Assembly (NCBI RefSeq): GCF_901709675.1
Contig: NC_051092.1
Span: 2,982,491-3,046,490 of the forward strand
Source of the DNA: Syngnathus acus
Taxonomy: Eukaryota > Chordata > Actinopteri > Syngnathiformes > Syngnathidae
Direction of reading: 5' to 3'
DNA length: 64,000 bases
Part shown: positions 51,701 through 58,811 of the stretch, in pieces
How positions within the stretch are numbered: position 1 is the first letter of the stretch
Layout: each line of letters begins with the position of its first letter
The notes under the pieces: generated by a model
The model's database searches: none
Seen by the model: the letters and a program-made list of their open reading frames with translations, nothing else
Told to the model about the DNA's origin: nothing
Made by a program: the position numbers and the translations under genes

Positions 51701-52656
51701 GTACGATGATGGAGGAGTCACATTAAGTTTGTCGCCTTGTCCCACCGGATTCTACCAATGTCTATCAGACTGACCTCAATGTCCTCCTGAGTGGCTCCTT
51801 CCAGTGAAGATTCCTCAATGCTGTAGTCATTAGCGATGGCGGAGAACTCATCGGGATCCAGTCCCTCCGTGTCCGTCAACCACCGCATGGCTGCCTGGTC
51901 TTCGCCGGTCCAACACTCGCTGACGCTTTCCACGCCGTCGGCAGGTTTAGCGAGAGACTCCGACGGCAGGGGCGTCTTGTCTCTGCGTGCCGACAGTTGG
52001 AATTTTCCAGAAAGCGGCCTGTCCCGCTTGAAATGCACAAACCTCGGCTGTGCGTTGATGTTTGTTTGTTCTCCCGTTGAGTTCGCTCTGGCCAGAACTT
52101 CTGAGATTGTCGCTTTGTCCGTCGGATTGTCCTCGTAGAGCCGGGAATGTTCAGAGGTCATTGCGGGATTCAGCGCTGGTGAGCTGAATGACGATTTGGG
52201 GAAGACGGATCGCGGGGTCGGAACGGGATCAAAGGTGAACAAGGGTCCTTTTGTGTATGCTTTCTTCTCCGTGTTTGACATCGCGTTATTAAATTCCTCA
52301 CTGAGATGGAACGAGGAAGCAGTTCTAATAGAGCCGCCGTCCGTGACAGTCGGGCCGTCAGGGATGGAGCCGCTCGCGACGGAATCGCTATCGCTCAATC
52401 CAAAAAATATGGCCTCGGATGTTCTGGCCAAGGCGCTGATTGGAGGAAGCGCTTCGACCTCCTTGACATTCAGTTCCGGTACGGATAGACTGCGCCTGGT
52501 GAATACCGGTACTTTTTTCTTTTGCTTGTTTGCCGCCTTCTTACCCGGCAGCCTCATCAGATTGATCAGTTTTGTCTTCAAGCGAATATTATCCATTACT
52601 GTTTTTTTCTTCTCCTCCATTTTGAGTGGTTCCTTGGAAATGGAAAAAGTAGACAT
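24687..52656 (-). CDS. mctp2: Multiple C2 and transmembrane domain-containing protein 2, complete coding span (22 exons)
   Basis: Joining 22 exons from 52656 down to 24687 gives 2,976 bp, 991 residues plus stop, with all junctions in phase. Domain order: long low-complexity N-terminus (1-310), C2A (about 312-435), linker, C2B (about 470-600), C2C (about 624-745), two closely spaced hydrophobic segments (about 802-840), an acidic loop (858-866), a third hydrophobic region (about 909-940), and the conserved C-terminal stretch around [13 protein letters not shown]. This is the MCTP family layout: C2 domains on the cytosolic side, anchored by C-terminal membrane segments. MCTP2 is chosen over MCTP1 because C2B has lost its acidic loops, as in mammalian MCTP2, and because mef2a is the neighbour (human 15q26). 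The a/b fish paralogue cannot be decided. The in-frame TAA at 52693-52695 supports the start. Human MCTP2 is shorter (about 878 residues), mainly in the N-terminus. Confidence 0.93.
24747..26997 (-). other. mctp2 last intron
   Basis: About 2.25 kb between exons 21 and 22. It is fairly GC-rich near 26100-26450 with several long chance open frames on the plus strand. None resembles a known protein. Confidence 0.8.
26998..27095 (-). CDS. mctp2: mctp2 coding exon 21 (conserved C-terminal segment)
   Basis: A 98-bp exon encoding [20 protein letters not shown] and [12 protein letters not shown]. This is the most conserved tail sequence of MCTP1/2. The acceptor is CTTTTTCACAG and the donor is GTAAAA. 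Confidence 0.95.
27894..28003 (-). CDS. mctp2: mctp2 coding exon 20 (last hydrophobic region)
   Basis: A 110-bp exon encoding [20 protein letters not shown] and [16 protein letters not shown], matching [20 protein letters not shown] and YFIPLRYIILIWG of human MCTP2. It is preceded by a 12-13 nt T-run and GCAG. The donor is GTGAGT. Confidence 0.94.
28079..28188 (-). CDS. mctp2: mctp2 coding exon 19 (amphipathic segment before last TM)
   Basis: A 110-bp exon encoding [20 protein letters not shown] and [16 protein letters not shown]. The human counterpart is [20 protein letters not shown]. The acceptor is ATTTTTTTTAG and the donor is GTAAAC, leaving two bases of Asn903. Confidence 0.92.
28189..31947 (-). 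other. mctp2 intron 18
   Basis: About 3.8 kb. Contains a C/G-rich block with open frames near 28540-28990 and T-runs; no exon-like similarity was found. Confidence 0.8.
31948..31989 (-). CDS. mctp2: mctp2 42-nt acidic exon 18
   Basis: Encodes [14 protein letters not shown], the acidic loop between the membrane hairpin and the last hydrophobic region, matching DIDDEEDEDDKESEKK of human. The acceptor is TATTTTCTCTCAG and the donor is GTATTT. It is phase 0 on both sides, so it could be a cassette exon. Confidence 0.88.
32264..32282. repeat. Poly-A tract
   Basis: 19 consecutive A inside mctp2 intron 17. Confidence 0.95.
33105..33224 (-). CDS. mctp2: mctp2 coding exon 17 (paired hydrophobic segments)
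   Basis: A 120-bp exon, phase 0, encoding [20 protein letters not shown] and [35 protein letters not shown] of human MCTP2 matches the start. It forms the first membrane hairpin. The intron before it is the largest in the gene (about 9.6 kb). The acceptor is GTCTCCTCAG and the donor is GTGAGT. Confidence 0.93.
33838..33854. repeat. Poly-G tract
   Basis: 17 consecutive G; could form a G-quadruplex on the plus strand. Confidence 0.95.
35222..35238. repeat. Poly-C tract
   Basis: 17 consecutive C on the plus strand, so G on the transcribed mctp2 pre-mRNA. Confidence 0.95.
36166..36600. mobile_element. Probable TIR element in mctp2 intron 16
   Basis: The left end CGGGGTGGGCAAAGTGTGGC and the right end, read inverted as CAGGTAGGCAAACTTT, resemble the ends of a fish hAT family whose first bases read GGGGTGGGCAAACT, followed by the CGCGGGCCACAT block. 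The interior is AT-rich without coding capacity. No clear target duplication was seen. Confidence 0.5.
41100..41400. promoter_or_regulatory. Candidate intronic conserved element
   Basis: Low-repeat block with GTAATGCATTACAGG (palindromic homeodomain/POU-like core), TGATAAATAATGTATCG and several other AT cores in GC-moderate sequence. Resembles an intronic enhancer by composition only. Confidence 0.25.
42807..42926 (-). CDS. mctp2: mctp2 coding exon 16 (start of first membrane region)
   Basis: A 120-bp exon, phase 0, encoding [20 protein letters not shown] and [33 protein letters not shown] is the human counterpart. The first hydrophobic segment starts here and crosses into exon 17. The donor is GTAAGT. 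Confidence 0.92.
43316..43390 (-). CDS. mctp2: mctp2 coding exon 15 (post-C2C basic helix)
   Basis: A 75-bp exon, phase 0 on both sides, encoding [20 protein letters not shown] and KFSKK. It matches [20 protein letters not shown] of human. The acceptor is CTTCTGCTAG and the donor is GTATCA. Confidence 0.9.
43469..43570 (-). CDS. mctp2: mctp2 coding exon 14 (last strands of C2C)
   Basis: A 102-bp exon, phase 0 on both sides, encoding [20 protein letters not shown] and [14 protein letters not shown]. It corresponds to KGVIYLEMDLIYN in human. The acceptor is TGTTCAAAG and the donor is GTAAGC. Confidence 0.9.
43711..43813 (-). CDS. mctp2: mctp2 coding exon 13 (C2C loop 3)
   Basis: A 103-bp exon encoding [20 protein letters not shown] and [14 protein letters not shown]. 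Mammalian MCTP2 reads DEDGDKPPDFLGK here, so Asn696 and Gly702 replace two loop-3 aspartates; Asp694 is kept. The acceptor is CATGCTGCAG and the donor is GTAAGT. Confidence 0.93.
43890..43992 (-). CDS. mctp2: mctp2 coding exon 12 (C2C core)
   Basis: A 103-bp exon encoding [20 protein letters not shown] and [13 protein letters not shown]. The family reads KSDPFC here; Asn648 replaces the second Ca2+-ligand aspartate. The acceptor is CCGTTTGCAG and the donor is GTAAGA. Confidence 0.92.
44068..44161 (-). CDS. mctp2: mctp2 coding exon 11 (C2C strand 1 and loop 1)
   Basis: A 94-bp exon encoding [20 protein letters not shown] and [11 protein letters not shown]. Asp642 keeps the first Ca2+-ligand position. 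The acceptor is TTTTTTTCCTGCAG and the donor is GTAAGC. Confidence 0.92.
44503..44689 (-). CDS. mctp2: mctp2 coding exon 10 (end of C2B)
   Basis: A 187-bp exon encoding [20 protein letters not shown], then [21 protein letters not shown], and ending VVEKF. It matches LLMLVTLTPCAGVSVSDL of human MCTP2. The acceptor is TGTGCCGCAG and the donor is GTAAGT. Confidence 0.93.
44772..44902 (-). CDS. mctp2: mctp2 coding exon 9 (second part of C2B)
   Basis: A 131-bp exon encoding [19 protein letters not shown] through ESWG. The usual WDKDxxxxDD loop is [11 protein letters not shown], with no aspartate. The acceptor is GGGCCCTCAG and the donor is GTGAGT, leaving two bases of Met551. Confidence 0.9.
45429..45599 (-). 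CDS. mctp2: mctp2 coding exon 8 (linker and first half of C2B)
   Basis: A 171-bp, 57-codon exon encoding the Ser/Lys-rich linker and then [16 protein letters not shown] and [17 protein letters not shown]. Loop 1 reads [10 protein letters not shown] where a Ca2+-binding C2 domain would have D-x-NGLSDPYV, so the ligands are missing. The acceptor is TTGTTCTGCAG and the donor is GTTAGA. Confidence 0.92.
45600..48543 (-). other. mctp2 intron 7
   Basis: About 2.9 kb between the microexon and exon 8. GC-rich patches near 46230-46400 and 47240-48050 give long chance open frames on both strands. No protein similarity was recognised. Confidence 0.8.
48544..48567 (-). CDS. mctp2: mctp2 24-nt microexon 7 (residues 443-450)
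   Basis: This microexon encodes RWPAKKTK, a basic octapeptide in the C2A-C2B linker that matches HRWSNRKR of human MCTP2. The acceptor is TTTGTACAG and the donor is GTAAGA. The 24-nt reading is phase 0 on both sides. Using the alternative AG two bases later would break the frame into exon 8, so that alternative is rejected. Confidence 0.82.
48665..48779 (-). CDS. mctp2: mctp2 coding exon 6 (end of C2A)
   Basis: A 115-bp exon reading [19 protein letters not shown] and then [19 protein letters not shown], the last strand of C2A and the start of the C2A-C2B linker. It corresponds to LEDDMGVIVLNLNL in human. The acceptor is TTTCTCTGTAG and the donor is GTGAAT. Confidence 0.9.
49474..49550 (-). 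CDS. mctp2: mctp2 coding exon 5 (C2A Ca2+ loop 3)
   Basis: A 77-bp exon reading [19 protein letters not shown] and onward to LELY. Asp381 and Asp388 are kept in loop 3, while the middle acidic position is Asn383. The acceptor is TTTGTTCCAG and the donor is GTGAGT at 49473. Confidence 0.92.
49627..49769 (-). CDS. mctp2: mctp2 coding exon 4 (C2A core)
   Basis: A 143-bp exon encoding [19 protein letters not shown] and [14 protein letters not shown], the most characteristic C2 sequence of the MCTP family. Asp334 in SDPYVKF is a Ca2+ ligand position. The acceptor is GCTTTGAAG and the donor is GTAGGC at 49626. The phase joins correctly to exons 3 and 5. Confidence 0.93.
49770..51356 (-). other. 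mctp2 intron 3
   Basis: About 1.6 kb inside C2A, between Asp328 and Asp334. Holds a poly-G run at 49857-49872. Nothing else was recognised. Confidence 0.85.
49857..49872. repeat. Poly-G tract
   Basis: 16 consecutive G on the plus strand. Confidence 0.95.
51357..51417 (-). CDS. mctp2: mctp2 coding exon 3 (C2A beta strand 1 and loop 1)
   Basis: A 61-bp exon reading [20 protein letters not shown] plus the first base of Gly331. The acceptor CCCCCCTCCAG is strong and the donor is GTAGGT. It carries the first Ca2+-loop aspartate, Asp328, and matches LLTIHLKEGRNLVVRD of human MCTP2. Confidence 0.9.
51556..51603 (-). CDS. mctp2: mctp2 coding exon 2 (residues 295-310)
   Basis: A 48-bp exon reading [16 protein letters not shown]. 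The acceptor is CCTAACAG just above 51603 and the donor is GTAAGT at 51555-51550. It is phase 0 on both sides, so it could be skipped without a frameshift. It forms the short acidic lead-in to C2A. Confidence 0.88.
51775..52656 (-). CDS. mctp2: mctp2 coding exon 1 (residues 1-294)
   Basis: This is an 882-bp exon encoding the whole N-terminal region before C2A. It opens with a Lys-rich segment (about residues 14-48) followed by RRSLSVPEL (54-62), which resembles the SLSVPDL motif near the start of mammalian MCTP2. The remainder is Ser/Thr/Asp/Glu rich and probably disordered. The ATG has a weak Kozak context, but an in-frame stop lies 13 codons upstream. The donor reads GAG|GTCAGT at 51774, in phase 0; reading continues into the intron until past 51718. 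Confidence 0.88.
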
Positions 52657-52970
52657 TTGAAAAGTGCACAGGCAGAGTTGGATGATGGCAACTTAATGAA
52701 TGACAAAGCATTCCTCTGTGACTCACACGGGTGTCTCGAACTCAAATGCAATATTGTAACAATTTGCTGAAACTACGAGTCGTTACAAAATGGATCTTTT
52801 TTTTAATACAGTTCAATAGGAAACAGAAAAAAATGTTCACAGTAATAAAAACTTTAGCAGTACTATAAATCTTAAGCATTATCTTATAATGCCAAAATAG
52901 CTCGCTACATTCCGAAAATTTGAATAAATACAAGATAAAGTAAAAGAAGAAGATTTCTTCATAAACTTAC

Positions 52971-53200
52971 CCTGCGAGAGCAGTGAAGTTCAGAACAAGC
53001 TGCCTCTTCTGTCAAACGGCGTCCCAAAATCCAAGTCGCTTTCAACGAGGCGGCGCAATCATATTTATGTTTGAAAAGAAACTCGTGCGTCAAAATGCGC
53101 CAGTCGGAGGTCGGTCATCGGTAGGTGTGGCCCCACTGAGACTGGCCGTACCTGTCTTGCGAGACGAGTTTCAACACCTGTGAGAATGCAACTGTTGCAT
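52971..53200 (-). other. mctp2: Probable non-coding first exon of mctp2 (5' end not fixed)
   Basis: On the minus strand CTCTCGCAGG|GTAAGT gives a perfect donor with the cut after 52971, about 315 bp upstream of the ATG. The matching acceptor before the coding exon is probably TTTCAG ending at 52767 or CACAG ending near 52717. The transcription start is unknown; the upper limit given here is a guess. Confidence 0.5.
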
Positions 53201-53300
53201 TTCGGAGCGGAGCTGTTAAAAAGGTACCTCCCCCAAACGTTACGAGGCGTAAACAAATGATTTTTTTAAATGATGTCACAAAGTCAATTTCGAGACTGGG
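53200..53300 (-). promoter_or_regulatory. mctp2: Probable mctp2 promoter region
   Basis: This lies immediately upstream of the inferred first exon. On the minus strand a CRE-like TGACATCA is present near 53272-53279. No clear TATA box is seen. The placement follows only from the first-exon call. Confidence 0.3.
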
Positions 53301-55597
53301 GGGTGTTGACCTTTACTATCCAACGAGACATCTAATTTTAGCTAGGGATATTTTTGTAATTTTTTTCTTTTACAAGTGGACATCTTTTCTGCAATAAAAC
53401 TGCTTTTGGTTAAACCACCCCTGAATTTCTTCTTGCAGGGAGGTCCGATTTATGTGATGTCACAATCATATGTAAACTTTTAATCGGGTCGGAGTTACGG
53501 TAAGTTTCTTTTATTGATCGCCCTGCCCATTTGTAGGTATGCACTTTTTTGATATGATAAGACAATTATTTTGCTGAGTCCTGAGTTACGGCTCACACAC
53601 CCCTGCGGGTCTCCGGAACCCAATTCGAGAACCACGGTGTTAGACACATTTGAAAATCGGAGCCTTTGCTTACTTTGATCAGAGGGGCGGGAAATCGTTA
53701 CAATTCGCCCTCATTTTGTGTTGCTCCTGCTTTACAAGTGAAACTCTCCATCCTGTCATGACTATCCAAAAATACTCCTAGATGAAAAAGGACAGACATG
53801 AAGGCGGCATATGAAATATTGGCAATCTCTTGGTCATTTCAGGTCTTCCAAACTGCCCCCCCATCCCCACCCATATTTGTTTACTCATCATTTGTGTTTG
53901 CAAAGTATAAACTATGTCTTTCCCCGTCCACACAAAAACTGAATACCAACTGGTGGTGTTCAACTGTGTCTCTCCCCCATTGGACACCGCCAGGAGAGTG
54001 GAGACTGTATGACAACAGATGCGTTTGAGTCTGGGCCCAAGCTTGTTCAATATTTGCACAGGTCTTAACGGTGGATCAGGCCCACACGAAAGAACCCCGG
54101 CTTGGCTCCTGGTTGAAAGGCGGGATTTGGGGGGGATTGGAACAGGGCAAGCCCCTCCGGCAGGTGGCTCCTAGCCCCTTCTCGTGCAATTCAAACAAGG
54201 CCCAAAGCCTACTTGGTTACTCTACACATGCACACTGGACCTGTTCCCGCCTGCTGCACAGCTGGTCCAAAAGGACGCGAGCTTCGAACACGCACTTGAT
54301 GGCATCAAATCGAAGACGCGACATGTTAAATACACAAGGGATCTACATGAATCTCCCTTTTTTCTGCTTTGAAACTTTTTCACCCAGCAACATCATCAGA
54401 GTGCAGTTTGAGTGCCAGATTAAAGCTGAAACTAAATCAAGATGTTTCCAAACAATCATTCACACCTATGGACAATTTGGTCTTCAATGAACCAAATATG
54501 TAATTTCAAGTTGGAGAAAAAAAATAGAGTTGGGTACCTACCTGGACATAGTTCACTTGAGCACGGGGAAATCGTGGAAACTCCACACAAGAAGGATTTC
54601 AACCCCAAACCTGACAAGTGTGAACAAAACAAACTCACTACTACTAGCCCTTCTGACATATTATAATCTCTCATGGGAAATTATATTTTAGCACTGTACA
54701 ATGACAATCTACAAATTACCTGTCCGTTGACGTCGACGTATGTTGGAGTCACGCTTCATAAAACGATAAAAATGCTGTAAAACTGAACAGTATCAGGTAG
54801 AGTTTTGCAATAAATGACACATTAGCGATAGTTCTGTAAATTATATCATGAATTTAGTAGTTTAAATATCGATGAAAGTAAATAATTAAGAAACGTTAAC
54901 AACACGCGGTTCCTCGTTAGTCTTCTTCAACGCCATTAATTCAAGGTTAAAAGTGGAACATGTTATCCATGGTCACACAGCACCACATAGAGGCCAGGGC
55001 GTGGAACTGCAACTACTTGGTGGACGGATACTGGAAGTACAAGTAAACTAAATCATTACGCTTAGGCAGTAAAAAGACGAGATAAAGTAAAAAAAAGAAA
55101 AAAAGTTGATAATTAGTTCAATTAAATCATTTATACATTACATAAGGTAATATTTATTTGGTTCTAGTTTGCATTAGTTTGTCAAACACAAATTGAAAAG
55201 GTTTGTTTTTCTAGGTCAAGTACATTTGAATATTGCTCAAAACAATAAATCTTAGAAAATTTTAAAGGCGACTTTTACTTGTTTATGATTTTCATTTATT
55301 GAGATTCTCTTGTAGCTTTGAGGAAAACAATGGGTCTACCGGCTTTGTACACCATATTAATCTTAACAAATGAATGTGCTTGAATGAAATAAAATACATA
55401 TAAAAAATGTAGTTTCATGTGAGCACACAATAATAGTGCTTCAAGCCAATAATTGCATTTAATGAGCAAGTCAAAGATGAATTAGACACCACGTCCAGTC
55501 TGAACATACACTGATGTGTTTAATCAAGTTTCTTACTGTATGTGTGTGTATGTGTGTCTCTTCACAATAAAAAGACAAATACTATGTCAGCGTTTGT

Positions 55598-55600
<3 letters not shown>
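53301..55600. other. Intergenic between mctp2 promoter and mef2a 3' end
   Basis: AT-rich with no coding similarity. A short piece at 53590-53635, read on the minus strand, contains CACCGTGGTTCTCGAATTGG and GGAGACCCGCAGGGG, like the end of a fish hAT repeat. Confidence 0.6.

Positions 55601-55602
<2 letters not shown>

Positions 55603-55645
<43 letters not shown>
55603..55645. repeat. (TA)n microsatellite
   Basis: About 21 TA units, the longest dinucleotide array in the window. Confidence 0.95.
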
Positions 55646-55647
<2 letters not shown>

Positions 55648-56094
55648 CACAGAACAATATAACCTAAATGACACATTAAAAGCCAATAACTGTACTTTTC
55701 TGAAAATACAAATTTTGTACAACAAATATCTAATAGCATAGTATTTGAATTTTTCAATAAAAACTTCACTTGATTTTTTTCCATGATAGGATGAAAATGA
55801 AATAAAAAGCAGTTTAACTTAACATTTTTTCTCTCTTTTTGGTGGGGAGGGAGAGGGGGGGCAAAAACTTCATTGTTGGCAACAAAGTCCAGCTTGTGCC
55901 GCCAAAACGGTCCGAGCAGTCAAACCGAGAAAACAGCTTTTTTTTTTTTTTCTGAAGTCAACTAATTGGGATTACAAACACTGAGCAAACACACGCACTT
56001 GTGTTTTTTTTAAATATATATTAAAGCTAGCAAGCAAAGCAAATTGTCATTCCTTCCACATTTGTCATCTTGAGCAAGAGTGTGTCACTGACTG

Positions 56095-56100
56095 TTTATT
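56095..56100 (-). terminator. Candidate distal polyadenylation signal AATAAA for mef2a
   Basis: Minus-strand AATAAA about 2.35 kb after the stop. Confidence 0.35.
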
Positions 56101-56931
56101 GGCCGTGCGCTTTTTTTCTTCTTGAGAACCGAGGTGTGACTTTTACTGAGTGTTGTCGTATTTCTTTGGGATAAGGCATTTTCTACATGTGCATATTTAG
56201 ACTAGAAAATTCCCTGATAGAGTAAAACGGCATCAAGTGCTAAATAAAATGTGCTGCTATGTTGGGAGTCGCATTGTTATTGCTAGTTTCAGTTGTGCTA
56301 TGTTAAAAGCTACTACAGAAAATGATTGACGGAATGCATGCATTAAATGTTTTTGGGCCATTTAATGATAAATGGCATTAGAATCACCTTTTGGGAGGCC
56401 GCAACATGTCCAGAATGTTTTTCTTTGGCTGTTTTTGTGACGCCATCACAGAATGGTAGCAGTGATGACATGGAAAAAAATGATGATGGAAATAACTTAA
56501 GTGAATATTTAGATATTATATATAAATATAGTAGAATGTCTGGCCATTGCAACTACAAACTGTGTTTAGAGCTTGTATAACTGATGTTAAAATGTTGTTT
56601 TAAACATAGCCTGTATAGTTAGCAATGTGATTAAGATGGCAATAGGCAAACAAATTGGGTCATTTTCAATTTGGAAATTTGAACTGTCATCCTTTGGAGG
56701 TTCCACCATAACATGAGGTGAATGTATGCACTGGCAGAGCTAGAGGGGGGGACTGTGGGGGCACTGGCCTCCCATGAATTATGCTTGGACACCCCAGATA
56801 ATTAGTGTTTGGGTATTTCCCCATTTTATCAGGAATTTTTGTCAACATTTCCAACTGTCCCCAATAAGGATCATAAAAACAATCTTAATAGGCATTTTCT
56901 GATGATTTTTGAGGGTTTGTAAAACATTTTG

Positions 56932-56937
56932 TTTATT
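56932..56937 (-). terminator. Candidate polyadenylation signal AATAAA for mef2a
   Basis: First minus-strand AATAAA found after the mef2a stop, about 1.5 kb downstream. Confidence 0.35.
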
Positions 56938-57568
56938 TTGCGGACCCCCTGAGATAAGAGGAAAAAATAAAATGAAGATCCTGCTTATGTTAGGACATCA
57001 TAGTATGTGGATCATATGTAATGTGTATGCTTAAAAACTGCATAGATCACCGCGGTGTACTTGGGACTAACGGCATGAAGCGAGAAGCGCACGGCCAATG
57101 CAGAGCGACGCCTTCTGAGAGTGGCTCGTTTGCCCAGGATGTTCATGCCGAGTCACGTGTTTGCTTATGGTGGAGGGAAACGAGTCGAGGCTGTGGCACG
57201 GGATGTATGTCACTGACATGTCGTGACAGGCAGAGCAATTAAATGCGTTTCCACTAGAGGGCAGAATACAATTAACCTGCCTAGCCCCTTGCCATTCGCA
57301 AATCAGAATAGCTTTGTATTCCTATTTTTCCAATATAACGTTGGAACCATTGCCTTAGACAATAAGTCAATGTGCAGTGGACATGTGTAGTTATGATAAC
57401 GTAAAATCGCAATGGACACTAAAGGAGCAGAATTCAAATACGGAGCAGCAAGCGATCTCCTGGATATTTACAAGTGAAAACAATTGTCTGGCTTTCAACT
57501 GGAGATGACTTGATGCAATAAATTTGAGTGGTCGGGCAAGTTTAACCTCCCGATTTCTTACTCTTAAC

Positions 57569-58055
57569 TTTAAAGGAGACATAGTATGCATTTTTTTCAC
57601 CCCAAGGATCAAGAAAAACTTCTTTTTTTTTTTTTTGAAGCTTCATTTGAGTGGACAATCCTGTCATGTGCAAATGAGCCACTTCTCATCCCGCCTCTCC
57701 TCTACTATGTGCGGCGTACCAACACAAGGACGGTTTTCGAGAGTGGTTACAAGACGTTTTCATCTCACCTTGACCTGATAACGACTTCCACAAAGATTAA
57801 GGAAGTATCGACATAAAAATTGGTGCCAAAGAAGAATGTTGACGTTATCCAGTTTGCATTTTATGCTGGGAGGAAGCTTAGTTTAGCCTGGGTTGCTAAT
57901 GAGGTTACGGAGAGTCTTGACTGCACGTGCATGTGGACTTCTATTTGTATACAAAGCCTGTTTTTTTTTTTCCCAGGGCTCAGTCCCTCCCCTCTGCGTA
58001 TAGCGTGGGGATTATCGCTCAAGCATTTAAACAGTCCATAATATGTCCCCTTTAA
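57569..58055. mobile_element. TIR element with TTAAAGGGGACATATTAT-type ends
   Basis: The left end TTTAAAGGAGACATAGTATG and the right end, inverted as TTAAAGGGGACATATTAT, are imperfect inverted repeats about 490 bp apart. Such ends are common in fish non-autonomous DNA elements. It probably lies within the mef2a 3' UTR. Confidence 0.6.
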
Positions 58056-58450
58056 CAGCAACATGAACACGAGGCCATTTTTGCAGCCAATTCCTTCATT
58101 TGATATTCTCCCTCTACACCACATTCTCAATAAATTAGAGGCCACTTGACATGACTACATAAACGCATGTGTGTATGTTTACAGCATGATTCTTTAAAAA
58201 AAAAAAAATGGTGGCCCTCAGCCTGCTCTCTGATTGTTTGCGAGCACAACAGCGAAACAGCGACGACAAAATATAATTGTCAGATGACTACAAACTATTA
58301 TAAGGTGTTTGTCTGGGAACGCTTCTCTGTTCCCGCCTGACAATCAGTACCTGCTTCGTTTACAAACTGAACCCGGGGTTGTTGAGTGAAGATATCATTA
58401 ACTGGAAGGACCCTTCGCTCTTGCCTGCTCGGCACCCGCCGCCGGCCGTT

Positions 58451-58811
58451 CTATGTCACCCACGCGTCCATGCGCAGGCGCTTGACCGAGGGACTTTCCC
58501 TGTCGCCGGCCGCCGGCGCTCTGCCCTGACCGAGGGTCGAGTGGAAGTCCGCCCGGTGGTCCTCGCGGTCGCTGCCGTCGTAGGAGCTGCAGGAGGAGCT
58601 GAGGCTGTCGGCGGGCGAGCGTCCCAGACCCTCCTGTTGCCGGCCGGGCCCCTGCTGCTGCTGCGGGTGCGGCAACGGCGGCTGCTGATGCGGGAAACCG
58701 GAGGAGGTGACGCGCTCTCGTGGTGGCGAGATGGGCTCCGACTTAATGTTGATGCTCTGGCTCGTGCTAACGGAGAGGTTGGAGCCCTGAGGTAGGTGCC
58801 CTCCGCCGCTT
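58451..58811 (-). CDS. mef2a: mef2a terminal coding exon
   Basis: A 361-bp exon (119 residues plus TAG). It contains [14 protein letters not shown] (phospho-dependent sumoylation motif), a short Pro/Gln tract much smaller than the human poly[21 protein letters not shown], and the terminal [14 protein letters not shown] that carries the nuclear localisation signal. The acceptor is GTCATCTCCAG. Confidence 0.96.

Larger units (their letters stand above)
56095..58450 (-). other. mef2a: Probable mef2a 3' UTR (end uncertain)
   Basis: This is the region after the mef2a stop on the minus strand. AATAAA on this strand occurs at 56932-56937 and 56095-56100, and again at 55295-55300. Long 3' UTRs are usual for MEF2 genes, so an end near one of these is likely. 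The interval contains a TIR-type repeat at about 57569-58055 that would be transcribed. Confidence 0.4.

Noticed and set aside
24687-52656. Identification as mctp1 instead of mctp2
   Set aside because: MCTP1 has an intact Ca2+-binding C2B (DSNGLSDPYVKF type) and is linked to MEF2C; here C2B is degenerate and the neighbour ends in the MEF2A-specific MDAWVT.
58379-58795. 138-residue plus-strand frame antisense to the mef2a last exon
   Set aside because: Shadow of the mef2a coding strand; the minus strand matches MEF2A closely.
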